Source: Georgenia yuyongxinii
Lineage (GTDB): Bacteria > Actinomycetota > Actinomycetes > Actinomycetales > Actinomycetaceae
Assembly (NCBI RefSeq): GCF_006352065.1
Contig: NZ_CP040915.1
Span: 2,728,001 to 2,792,000 of the forward strand
Direction: 5' to 3'
DNA: 64,000 nt
Shown: positions 1 to 7,747 of the stretch, piece after piece
Layout of the letters: each line of letters starts with the position of its first letter
Position numbering within the stretch: the first letter of the stretch is position 1
The notes under the pieces: model-generated
Seen by the model: the letters and a program-made list of their open reading frames with translations, nothing else
What the model was told of the DNA's origin: nothing
The model's database searches: none
Translations under genes and position numbers: made by a program

Positions 1-78
1 GCGGGTGGGCGGGCTGGGGCCCTGGCAGGACTGACCGGCCTCGTTGCGAAGCCGGTCGGTCCGTGCCGGGGCGGCGCC

Positions 79-855
79 TCAGTCCCGGCGCACCACGGGG
101 TTGGAGAGCGTGCCGATGCCCTCGATCTCGATGTCGACGCGCTGGCCCACGTCGATCGGCCCGACGCCCGCCGGGGTGCCGGTGAGGATGACGTCGCCGG
201 GCAGCAGCGTGAAGATCGTCGAGACGTAGGCGATCAGCTCCGGCACGCCGTAGAGCAGCTGGCTGGTGCGCCCGTCCTGACGCAGCTCACCGTCGACGCG
301 AGCCCGCACCGCCAGGTCCGAGACGTCCAGGTCCATCGCGATGTACGGCCCGAGCGGGCAGGAGGTGTCGAAGGCCTTCCCGCGGGTCCACTGCACGTCG
401 GACTTCTGCACGTCCCGCGCGGTGACGTCGTTGGCGGCGGTGTACCCGAAGATCACGTCTGCGGCCTTCTCGACCGGCACGTACTTGCACATCCGGGAGA
501 TGACGACGGCGAGCTCGGCCTCGTGGTGCACCTCGCGCGAGTACGGCGGCAGCACGATCGGGTCACCGGGACCGATCACCGAGGTGTTCGGCTTGAGGAA
601 GACCACCGGCTCCTCGGGGATCTCGTTGCCCATCTCGGCGGCATGGGCGGCGTAGTTGCGGCCGATTGCCACCACCTTCGAGCGCGGGATGACCGGGGAG
701 AGCAGCCGCACGTCGGCCACCTTCACCCGCTCCCCCGTGGTGGCGGCGATGTCGCCGTAGATGGGGTCGTCCTTGAGGACGATCAGCTCGTCCGTCTCCT
801 CGTCAAGGATGCCGTAGCGGGGGTTGTCCCCGGTGGTGAACCGTGCGATGCGCAT
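79..855 (-). CDS. Fumarylacetoacetate hydrolase (FAH) family protein
   Basis: 258 aa. The ATG at 855 is chosen because MRIARF is the usual family N-terminus and a TAGGGT hexamer at 863-868 leaves a 7-nt gap, which suits a leaderless start. FAH enzymes hydrolyse, decarboxylate or isomerise 2-oxo acids using a divalent metal. Seen: GRNYAAHAAEMGN (about residues 65-77), VVFLKPNTSVIGPG (84-97), the metal-binding HHEAELAVVI (110-119), ANDVTARDVQ and C-terminal LTGTPAGVGP. The size fits the short cytosolic bacterial type. In many actinobacteria this gene lies next to gltX and close to leuB-ilvE-cimA; cimA and leuB are in this window and gltX may lie just off the left edge (inference). The divergent SDR gene shares the intergenic region. 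The exact substrate is not readable from the sequence. Confidence 0.9.
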   Translation of the reverse strand: MRIARFTTGDNPRYGILDEETDELIVLKDDPIYGDIAATTGERVKVADVRLLSPVIPRSKVVAIGRNYAAHAAEMGNEIPEEPVVFLKPNTSVIGPGDPIVLPPYSREVHHEAELAVVISRMCKYVPVEKAADVIFGYTAANDVTARDVQKSDVQWTRGKAFDTSCPLGPYIAMDLDVSDLAVRARVDGELRQDGRTSQLLYGVPELIAYVSTIFTLLPGDVILTGTPAGVGPIDVGQRVDIEIEGIGTLSNPVVRRD

Positions 856-937
856 GGGAGCCACCCTAGTTCGCGTGCCCGCCCCGCCGAACTGACCCGG
901 GACCAACTGCCCCAGTTCCCGCCCCCGACGACTGATA

Positions 938-958
938 GGTATTAGTCATACCAATACC
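938..958. promoter_or_regulatory. Palindromic operator, GntR/FadR-like
   Basis: A 21-bp imperfect palindrome, GGTATT-N9-AATACC, whose centre (TAGTCATACCA) fits the FadR-subfamily GntR consensus TNGTNNNACNA exactly. It lies between the divergent FAH and SDR genes and ends 37 bp before the SDR start, a position suited to repression of both. No GntR gene is present in the window. Confidence 0.5.
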
Positions 959-995
959 GAGGGCAGGAAGTCCCGCCGCGAAGGAGGAGAGACCA

Positions 996-1742
996 ATGAG
1001 GCTCCAGGAACGCGTGATCACGGTCACCGGAGCGGCGTCCGGCATCGGCCGGGCGATCGCGGTACAGGCCGCCAAGGAGGGCGCCAAGGTCGTCGTCTCC
1101 GACGTCAACGAGGCCGGCGGCGCGGAGACGGTCGACCTCATCGAGGCCGACGGCGGCACGGCCGCCTTCCTCCGCACGGACATCTCCCGCGAGGGCGACG
1201 CCCAGGCGCTCGTGGACTTCGCCGTCGAGACCTACGGCCGGCTGGACGGGTGCGCGAACAACGCGGGCATCGCGCTCGCCAGCCACCCGCTCCACGAGAC
1301 CCCCACGGACCTGTGGCTCAAGACGCAGGCCGTGAACGCGACAGGCACCTTCTTCCAGCTGCGGGCGCAGCTGGCGTACCTGGCCGAGCACGGTGGCGGC
1401 GCGATCGTCAACACGGCCTCGCTGGCGGGAATCACCCCGGCCGCGGGCGTCACGTCGTACGCGGCGTCGAAGTTCGCGGTGATCGGCCTGACCAAGCAGG
1501 CAGCGCTCGAGTACGTGGGCAACGGCGTACGGGTCAACGCGATCGCCCCGGGCGTGATCCGCACGCCGATCTTCGACAACAGCTCCCCCGAGGAGATGGC
1601 CGCGTTCGAGGCCCTCCAGCCCGGCGGCCGCCTCGGCGAGCCGGAGGAGATGGCCACCGTCGTGTGCTTCCTGCTCTCCGACGAGGCGTCCTACGTCAAC
1701 GGCGCGATCCTCAACGCCGACATGGGCGCCACCGCCTTCTGA
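996..1742 (+). CDS. SDR family NAD(P)-dependent oxidoreductase
   Basis: 248 aa, preceded by AAGGAGGAG about 7 nt before the ATG. Classical short-chain dehydrogenase: cofactor motif TGAASGIGRAIA (about residues 11-22), NNAG near residue 90, catalytic Ser in VNTASLAG and the Tyr-Lys pair in SYAASKFA. The C-terminal GAILNADMGATAF resembles the usual GG-x-D-G-G ending. It should oxidise or reduce a hydroxyl/keto group of a small metabolite. Pairing with a divergent FAH hydrolase and a GntR-type operator suggests catabolism of a sugar acid or related compound, but that is inference. A hairpin terminator follows at 1751-1776. Confidence 0.92.
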   Translation: MRLQERVITVTGAASGIGRAIAVQAAKEGAKVVVSDVNEAGGAETVDLIEADGGTAAFLRTDISREGDAQALVDFAVETYGRLDGCANNAGIALASHPLHETPTDLWLKTQAVNATGTFFQLRAQLAYLAEHGGGAIVNTASLAGITPAAGVTSYAASKFAVIGLTKQAALEYVGNGVRVNAIAPGVIRTPIFDNSSPEEMAAFEALQPGGRLGEPEEMATVVCFLLSDEASYVNGAILNADMGATAF

Positions 1743-1750
1743 CCCGCGGT

Positions 1751-1776
1751 CGGCCCGGGAGCAGCCTCCCGGGCCG
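1751..1776 (+). terminator. Hairpin terminator after SDR gene
   Basis: Perfect 11-bp stem (CGGCCCGGGAG / CTCCCGGGCCG) with a 4-nt loop, 8 nt after the SDR stop codon. No U-tract follows, as is common for high-GC actinobacterial terminators. Confidence 0.6.
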
Positions 1777-1833
1777 TCCTGGTGGCAGGGCCGACGACGC
1801 GGCCTCCTATCCTGCGCGCCTACCCTGGACGGC

Positions 1834-2745
1834 ATGCCCGCCACCGCCGCCGCCCTCGACGTCGCCGTGCTACCGGCCACGCAGTGGCAGGCCCGGGCCC
1901 GCGCGCACGCCGATCGCGCCGACGCCCTCACCGCCGCACACCGCGAGCGGCGCTCCCGCCACGAGAAGCACCCGGTCGAAGACTTCCTGTACGAGTACTA
2001 CAGCGCCCGCCCCGCCCGGCTACGGCGGTGGTTCCCCGGCGTGGGCACGGCACTGACCGGCGACGACGCCGCGCTGGCGGAACCGGCCACCTGGCGCTGG
2101 CACGTGCGCACCGTCGTCGCCGGGCGAGCCGTCGTGGCGCTGGACGCCGCGGCGTTCCTGGCCGACCGCGGCGAGGGCGTGGGCTGGCTCGACGAGCTGT
2201 TGCGCCGCACCGCCGGCCGGGCCGCGCACCTGGGCTGCCTGGGCCTGCACGAGTGGGCGATGGTCTACCAGCAGGAGGCCCACCGCCACCCGCTGCCGCT
2301 ACGCCTCGGCCAGGCGGGCACGGACGCCGTCGTCGAAGCCCATGCCATCCGATGCACGCACTACGACGCGTTCAGGTTCTTCACCCCGCCCGCCCGGCCC
2401 CTCAACCGGCTCCAGCCCGAGCGCACCACCCAGCTCGACCTGGAGCAGCCGGGGTGCCTGCACGCCAACATGGACCTGCTCAAGATCGCCCTGAAGCTAG
2501 GGCCAGCATCCCCGGGCGAGCTGCTCCTGGACTGCTTCGAGCTGGCCAGGGACATCCGGGTGCTCGACATGGCCGCCTCCCCCTACGACGTCAGGGGCCT
2601 CGGCCACACGCCGGTCGCGATCGAGACCGCCGAGGGGCGGGCCGAGTACGTGGCCCGGCAGCGAGAGCTCGCCGAGCGGGCCGAGCCGCTGCGCGCCCGC
2701 CTCCTCGCCGTGACGACGGCGGTACTCGCCACCGGCGCGAGCTAG
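1834..2745 (+). CDS. Conserved actinobacterial protein, often labelled 3-methyladenine DNA glycosylase
   Basis: 303 aa. The ATG at 1834 follows TACCCT (1821-1826) by 7 nt, so translation is probably leaderless. The sequence matches a conserved actinobacterial family usually annotated as 3-methyladenine DNA glycosylase. Recognisable stretches are HEKHPVEDFLYEYYSARP near residue 48, LGLHEWAMVYQ (about 133-143), IRCTHYDAFRFFTPPA (about 171-186) and the C-terminal GCLHANMDLLKIALKLGP. No helix-hairpin-helix GPD or Tag-type zinc motif is visible, so the DNA-repair label rests on family naming rather than on catalytic residues. It stands alone between two transcription breaks. Confidence 0.7.
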   Translation: MPATAAALDVAVLPATQWQARARAHADRADALTAAHRERRSRHEKHPVEDFLYEYYSARPARLRRWFPGVGTALTGDDAALAEPATWRWHVRTVVAGRAVVALDAAAFLADRGEGVGWLDELLRRTAGRAAHLGCLGLHEWAMVYQQEAHRHPLPLRLGQAGTDAVVEAHAIRCTHYDAFRFFTPPARPLNRLQPERTTQLDLEQPGCLHANMDLLKIALKLGPASPGELLLDCFELARDIRVLDMAASPYDVRGLGHTPVAIETAEGRAEYVARQRELAERAEPLRARLLAVTTAVLATGAS

Positions 2746-2960
2746 CGTCGGGCTGTTACCGTTTCGCCGCCGTCACGCCATTCTCAGCCGTCCCACCTGC
2801 GCGTACGCTCCCGCTGAGAGCTCTCACCACAGCCCAGCGCACCGCCCCAAGGTGCGCCCTCCACGCCTCGTGCGTCTCGCCGCGGCCCGACCGGAGCCCG
2901 GCTCACATCACGTGCTGTCCGGCGGCGCCGGCCGCGGGCGGCTGGGAGGAAGGGAACGCC

Positions 2961-3518
2961 ATGAGGCGTCTCTTGCGTGTGCTGCTGGCGCTCGTCTTCG
3001 CGCTGGCACTCGTCGGGCCCGCGACGTCGGCATCCGCCCACGCGGGTCCGTACTGCGGGATCTACTGGGGCTCTTTGGCCAAGCACGCGGGCAGCGTGAG
3101 CGGCTCGGAGTACCTCACCAACATCCGCGCTGGTCAGCACCCGTGCTATGACCGGCTCGTCCTCGACGTGCGCGGCGGGCGGGTGTCGGGCTACGACGTC
3201 CGGTACGCCTCCGTCTTCACCGAGGGTGAGGGCGCGTTCATCCCGCTGCGCGGCGCGGCCGACCTGCGGATCACCGCCTTCGTCCACGCCGACGACGGCA
3301 TGGGCCACGCCACGTACGACCCCGCGAACGCCACCGAGGCCGTCGATGTGACCGGCTTCCGCACGTTCAAGCAGGTCGCCTGGGGCAACAGCTTCGAGGG
3401 CCAGTCGACGGTCGGGCTCGGTGTCCGCGCCCGGCTGCCGTTCCGGGTGTTCGTGCTCGACGGCGGGCCGGGGCATGCCACGTCCCGCCTCGTCATCGAC
3501 GTCGCCCACCGCTGGTGA
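2961..3518 (+). CDS. Secreted AMIN-like domain protein
   Basis: 185 aa with GGAGGAAGG about 8 nt before the ATG. N-terminal signal peptide: MRRLLRV, a hydrophobic core to about residue 22 and an AXA-type site (SASAHA) near residues 23-28. The mature part holds two early cysteines (YCGIYWG and HPCYDRL) and the pattern RAGQHPCYDRLVLDVRGG ... GYDVRYA, typical of the actinobacterial AMIN-like beta-sandwich domain in exported proteins. It ends with FRVFVLDGGPGHATSRLVIDVAH. The likely location is the cell envelope or outside the cell; the function is unknown. A GC-rich hairpin follows the stop codon. Confidence 0.8.
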   Translation: MRRLLRVLLALVFALALVGPATSASAHAGPYCGIYWGSLAKHAGSVSGSEYLTNIRAGQHPCYDRLVLDVRGGRVSGYDVRYASVFTEGEGAFIPLRGAADLRITAFVHADDGMGHATYDPANATEAVDVTGFRTFKQVAWGNSFEGQSTVGLGVRARLPFRVFVLDGGPGHATSRLVIDVAHRW

Positions 3519-3521
3519 GAT

Positions 3522-3553
3522 CCTCCCGCCCGGCCACCGGCCGGGCGGGGAGG
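3522..3553 (+). terminator. Hairpin terminator after AMIN-like gene
   Basis: CCTCCCGCCCGGCC pairs with GGCCGGGCGGGGAGG (one bulged G) around a 3-nt loop, starting 3 nt after the stop codon. Confidence 0.6.
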
Positions 3554-3642
3554 CTCCTCAACGGGACGTTCCACGGTCGGCCGACGCGGCGTCGACGCGG
3601 CGGGACATCTCGCCGTCACCTCGCGGCGTTAACCTGCGCCCC

Positions 3643-4914
3643 GTGACCGCCTCCCCCGGCCGCCTCGCGCGGCGGCTCGGCCTGCTCGACGCCGTCGTCA
3701 TCGGCATGAGCTCGATGATCGGCGCGGGCGTGTTCGCCGTCTTCGCGCCAGCCGCGCAGGCGGCCGGACCGTGGCTGCTGGCCGGGCTGGCAGTCGCCGT
3801 GGTGGTGGCAGCCTGCAACGCCACCTCGACGGCACAGCTCGCCGCGGTCTACCCCACCTCGGGCGGCACCTACGTCTACGGCCGCGAGCGCCTCGGTGAG
3901 TGGTGGGGCTTCGCGGCCGGATGGTCGTTCGTCATCGGCAAGACCGCCTCGTGCGCGGCGATGGCGACCACCTTTGCCGCCTACACGGTGCCCGGGCCGT
4001 GGCAGCGGCCGGTGGCCGCCGCCGCGGTGCTGGCGCTGACGGCCGTCAGCTGGCGTGGCATCACCCGCACTGCGGCGCTGGCCCGGGTGATCGTCGCCGT
4101 CGTGCTGGTCGCGCTGGCCGTGGCCGTCGTCGGCGCGCTGGCCGGCGGTGCGACGCCGGGTTCCCCGCCCGGCGGGGCCACGGCGCCCGGGCCGCTCGGC
4201 GTGCTGCAGGCGGCCGGGCTGATCTTCTTCGCGTTCGCTGGCTACGCGCGGATCGCCACGCTCGGGGAGGAGGTGCGCGAGCCCGCGCGGACCATCCCTC
4301 GGGCGATCGTGACCACGCTGGCCATCGTGGCCGCCGTCTACACCGCCGTCGCGCTGACCCTGCTGACGGTGCTCGGACCCGACCGTGTCGCGGCCTCGGA
4401 CGCCCCGCTTGCCGAGGCCGTGGCCGCCGGGTCATGGGCGTGGGCGGTGCCGGTGGTGCGGGTCGGCGCCGCCGCGGCGTGCCTGGGGGCCCTGCTGGCG
4501 CTGCTCGCCGGTGTCGGGCGCACCGCGCTGGCGATGGCCCGGGAGGGCGACCTGCCCCGGCCGCTCGCCGCGGTGCACCCCCGCTTCCACGTGCCTCACC
4601 GGGTAGAGGCGGCCGTGGGCGCCGTCGTCGCCGTCGCCGTGCTGGTCGCGGACCTGCGTGAGCTCATCGGCTTCAGCTCCACCGGCGTGCTGCTGTACTA
4701 CGCGGTGGCCAACCTGGCGGCGCTCACCCAGGGCCCGGGCCAGCGCCGTTACCCGCGCGGGCTGCAGGTCCTCGGCCTGGCCGGCTGTCTGGTGCTGGTC
4801 GCGACCCTGCCGACGGTGGCGCTGCTCGGCGGGCTCGCCGTGGTGGCGGCCGGGCTGGTGGGCCGGCTGCTCGTGCGCGGCGTCCGGCCCGCGGCGCCTA
4901 ACCTCGACCCATGA
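3643..4914 (+). CDS. APC family amino-acid permease
   Basis: 423 aa from a GTG at 3643. TAACCT at 3630-3635 leaves 7 nt to the GTG, suggesting a leaderless start. Hydrophobic throughout with about 12 predicted helices. The first helix carries VIGMSSMIGAGVF, the unwound glycine-rich substrate segment of APC transporters, and later GLIFFAFAGYARIATLGEEVREPARTIP matches the family's helix-6 region. It should import or exchange amino acids or amines across the membrane; the substrate cannot be told. It overlaps the next gene by 4 nt (ATGA), so the two are probably co-transcribed, although the downstream gene also has its own -10-like hexamer. Confidence 0.88.
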   Translation: MTASPGRLARRLGLLDAVVIGMSSMIGAGVFAVFAPAAQAAGPWLLAGLAVAVVVAACNATSTAQLAAVYPTSGGTYVYGRERLGEWWGFAAGWSFVIGKTASCAAMATTFAAYTVPGPWQRPVAAAAVLALTAVSWRGITRTAALARVIVAVVLVALAVAVVGALAGGATPGSPPGGATAPGPLGVLQAAGLIFFAFAGYARIATLGEEVREPARTIPRAIVTTLAIVAAVYTAVALTLLTVLGPDRVAASDAPLAEAVAAGSWAWAVPVVRVGAAAACLGALLALLAGVGRTALAMAREGDLPRPLAAVHPRFHVPHRVEAAVGAVVAVAVLVADLRELIGFSSTGVLLYYAVANLAALTQGPGQRRYPRGLQVLGLAGCLVLVATLPTVALLGGLAVVAAGLVGRLLVRGVRPAAPNLDP

Positions 4915-6068
4915 CCTCGTCCCGGCCGACGGCGCAGGGCGCAACCCCGCCGGCGCAGCCCGGTCCGGTGAGCGGCGCCGCGACGACGCGCCTCGTCGGC
5001 ATCGACCTCGCGCGGGGTCTGGCCATCGTCGGGATGTTCGTCGCCCACCTCGGCGCCGACGGCCCGGCCGGCGCGCGGAACCCGGAGTGGTTCGTCATCG
5101 CCGACGGGCGCTCCGCCTCGATGTTCGCCCTGCTCGCGGGGGTCTCGCTCGCGCTGACGAGCGGGCGCGACCGGGTCCCGTCGGGGCCACGGCTCGCCCA
5201 TGCCCGGATGACCACCCTGGTGCGCGCGGCCCTCCTGCTGCCGCTCGGCTGGTTCCTCAGCGCGCTCGGCACACCCGTGGCGGTCATCCTGCCCGCCTAC
5301 GCCGTGCTGTTCGTCCTCGCTCTGCCGTTCCTCGGGCTCCGGCGCCGGTGGCTGGTCACCGGCGCCGCGGTGACCGCGGTGGTGGGACCCACCCTCATGG
5401 CGCTCGCGGTGGAGCCGGTGGGTGGGTCTGCGAGCCTGGTCGCGCGCCTGACCGAGGCGCCCGCGAGCGGCACGGTGCGCCTGCCCGGCGACGAGCTGGT
5501 CACCGGCTACTACCCGGCCATCGTCTATCTGGCCTACATCCTGCTCGGGCTGGCCGTCGGTCGCACGGACCTCACGCGGCTGCGCACCCAGGTGGGTCTC
5601 CTCGTCGCCGGCGCCGGGCTGGCCGCATTCGCCTGGGGCACCTCGCGGCTCACGCTGGACGCCGTAGGCGCGGACGCCTCCCCCCTGGTGCGCCAGCTGC
5701 TCTCGGGCCGGGCCCACGACGACGCCACCCTCGAGGTGCTCGGCAACTGCGGCACCGCCATGGCGGTGATCGGTCTGTTCCTGCTGCTGACCCGGCCGGG
5801 CCGGTTCGGCCGGATGGTCGGCGCGGTCCTCAGTCCGTTGGCCGCCGCCGGCGCGATGAGCCTGAGCGTCTACACCGCCCAGATCCTTGCGATCTTCGTC
5901 TTGGGCGAGGAGGTGGTGCGGGACGCGACGTCCAACGCCGTGCTCGCGTGGTTCGTCATCGTCGCCCTCGCCGGGGCGTGGCTGTGGCGGCGCCTGTTCG
6001 GCCGGGGACCGCTGGAGCGGGTGCTGCACGGCGCGGCGACGGCGGTGGCCGGTCCGCGGCCGAGCTGA
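4911..6068 (+). CDS. DUF418/DUF1624-type polytopic membrane protein
   Basis: 385 aa overlapping the permease stop by 4 nt. A TAACCT hexamer at 4899-4904 lies 6 nt before the ATG, so a second, leaderless transcript is possible. After a Pro/Ala-rich N-terminus comes LVGIDLARGLAIVGMFVAHL (about 27-46), the hallmark of the DUF418/heparan-alpha-glucosaminide acetyltransferase-like membrane family, then DGRSASMFALLAGVSLAL. About 10 hydrophobic segments follow. Related proteins are proposed membrane acyltransferases or transporters; no specific role is supported here. Coupling to an amino-acid permease is the only context. Confidence 0.78.
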   Translation: MTSSRPTAQGATPPAQPGPVSGAATTRLVGIDLARGLAIVGMFVAHLGADGPAGARNPEWFVIADGRSASMFALLAGVSLALTSGRDRVPSGPRLAHARMTTLVRAALLLPLGWFLSALGTPVAVILPAYAVLFVLALPFLGLRRRWLVTGAAVTAVVGPTLMALAVEPVGGSASLVARLTEAPASGTVRLPGDELVTGYYPAIVYLAYILLGLAVGRTDLTRLRTQVGLLVAGAGLAAFAWGTSRLTLDAVGADASPLVRQLLSGRAHDDATLEVLGNCGTAMAVIGLFLLLTRPGRFGRMVGAVLSPLAAAGAMSLSVYTAQILAIFVLGEEVVRDATSNAVLAWFVIVALAGAWLWRRLFGRGPLERVLHGAATAVAGPRPS

Positions 6069-6107
6069 CGGCTCGCGGTCAGGCTCGCCGAACTCCCGGC
6101 TTATGGC

Positions 6108-7427
6108 TCAAGCTGCCCAGCTCAGATCGACGAGGAGACGTTCGACGGGGCTGCACGCGGCGCCTGAGCCTGGTGGTGCAGTCGCGCGTACGGGGCGTAT
6201 CTCTCCGGGTAGCGGTGGAGCTCCCGAGGTGTAGCGGTGCCCGGTGGGGGTCGTGATCTCCACGACGTGGCCTCGCGGCCCCGGTCCGGCACGCTGCTCC
6301 CCGGCCGGAACGGTCCGTGCCCGCCAGCCCGGCGCCTGACGGGCGTAGTTGCACGCCTCGCAGGTCCCGCGGATGTTCTCCGCCGAGGTCGCGCCGCCGT
6401 CGGCGGACGCCTCGATGTGGTCGTGGTGGCGGATCGGGGCGTCGCACCACAGCGTCCGGCACCCCTGGTCCCGCGCGTCGATGAACCGTCCCAGCCCGGG
6501 CGGCACGGTCCGGCGCCTGGAGTCCATCGCGACGAGCTGCCCGGTGCCCGGAGCGGTGAAGAGCCGGCGCAGCCACACCAGCACCTTGCGGCCTGCCCCG
6601 TCGAGAGATTCCACGGCATCGGCAGTGCCGGTCCGGGCGGCGATCAACGCGCGGGCCCATCCCGCGGCGACCGTGCCGTACCCCGGTATGACCGCCGGTT
6701 CGTCATCGCCCGCGAGCAGGGCCCGGTCGGTCATCACCACCTGGACCTCCACCGGGACGTCCGCAGCCCTGTCCTGACCGGTGACCCGCTCGACGAGGGT
6801 GTCGGCCATGATCTGCCCCCGGCTCCTGGGGTCGCCCTGCGCCCGCAGCGCGTCGGCCGCCCGGGTCAGCGCCGCGTAGACACCCACGCCCTGGACCACC
6901 GGGAGCAGCCCGGTCAGGTAGGTCATGGTGTCCGGCGCCGGCCGCACCGTCACGCAGCGCTCGCTCTCGGCCTTGGCCGACCGCCGCACCACCGACCGAG
7001 CGTCGAGCCGGTAGGCGATCTGCTTCACGCGAGCCACGAGCGCCCGGTCCCCGAGCTGCTCGACCGCGCCCGGATCCGCCCAGATCTCGGCATCGAGCGC
7101 GGCCCGGTCCACCACCGTCAGGCAAGCGGACTCACGCACCAGCAACGTGGCCCGCCACTCGCTGATCGCCCCGGCCGACAATGCCGCGAAGGTGTCCGGC
7201 ATCTCGTCCACCAGCGCCTTCGCGAAGCCCAGCAGCCGGCTACCCCGGGAGGGTGACTCCCGACGGGCCAGCGCCACCTGCGCCCCGATCCCGCGACCCC
7301 GACGTGCGGCCGGCACCCCCACCGACGCCTGGTGCTGCACCTGCGACGCGTCCAGGTCCACCGCGATGCGGGCCTGCGCCCCCGCAGCCGCCGCCTTGAG
7401 CTCCTCCAGCACCCGCAGCTGGTCCAC
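6108..7427 (-). CDS. DUF222/HNH endonuclease family protein, probably frameshifted at the 5' end
   Basis: 439 aa as read from a GTG at 7427. DUF222 occupies about residues 1-300 (KAAAAGAQARIAVDLDAS, VALARRESPSRGSRLLGFAK, LRPAPDTMTYLTGLLPVVQG) and an HNH nuclease module the C-terminus (CRTLWCDAPIRHHDHI ... GTCEACNYARQAPGW; two CxxC/CxxxC-like pairs and the HH-N catalytic set). The first visible residues lie inside DUF222. The missing N-terminus is found in another frame, from an ATG at 7564 to about 7463 (reading ...SADVARWRDSVMAW), after which the expected GLDRDVSDAERVDQLR continues in this frame. A one-base loss near 7459-7467, a sequencing error, or decay would explain it. The true gene span would be 6108-7564. 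Confidence 0.75.
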   Translation of the reverse strand: MDQLRVLEELKAAAAGAQARIAVDLDASQVQHQASVGVPAARRGRGIGAQVALARRESPSRGSRLLGFAKALVDEMPDTFAALSAGAISEWRATLLVRESACLTVVDRAALDAEIWADPGAVEQLGDRALVARVKQIAYRLDARSVVRRSAKAESERCVTVRPAPDTMTYLTGLLPVVQGVGVYAALTRAADALRAQGDPRSRGQIMADTLVERVTGQDRAADVPVEVQVVMTDRALLAGDDEPAVIPGYGTVAAGWARALIAARTGTADAVESLDGAGRKVLVWLRRLFTAPGTGQLVAMDSRRRTVPPGLGRFIDARDQGCRTLWCDAPIRHHDHIEASADGGATSAENIRGTCEACNYARQAPGWRARTVPAGEQRAGPGPRGHVVEITTPTGHRYTSGAPPLPGEIRPVRATAPPGSGAACSPVERLLVDLSWAA

Positions 7428-7747
7428 CCGCTCCGCATCGGAGACGTCCCGGTCCAGGCCATCACCGAGTCCCGCCAGCGGGCGACATCGGCAGAGGTCA
7501 GGCGCGCAGGCGGAGCCTCGAGATGTCCCGCATCTCCGGCCTGGCCACCCTGCCTCTTCAACATGTGTCTGACGCTATCCGCGCCCACTGACATCGACCC
7601 TCACAGTGTGAACGGGGCCGTCCGAGGCCGATGCCCGTGGCAGCCGGCCTGCATTCCGACGAGCCCGGAAGGGCCGCGCAGGGCCGACCGGCGGTGGTTC
7701 ACGCCCGGACTCGTGGGTGGCGTGCGAAGCCGGGCTCGTGCCTGAGC

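Noticed and set aside
3601-3625. Single GACATCTCG in front of the APC permease as a fourth member of the GAGATGTC repeats
   Set aside because: It is one isolated core without 19-bp neighbours and in the opposite orientation to the gene, so chance occurrence cannot be excluded.
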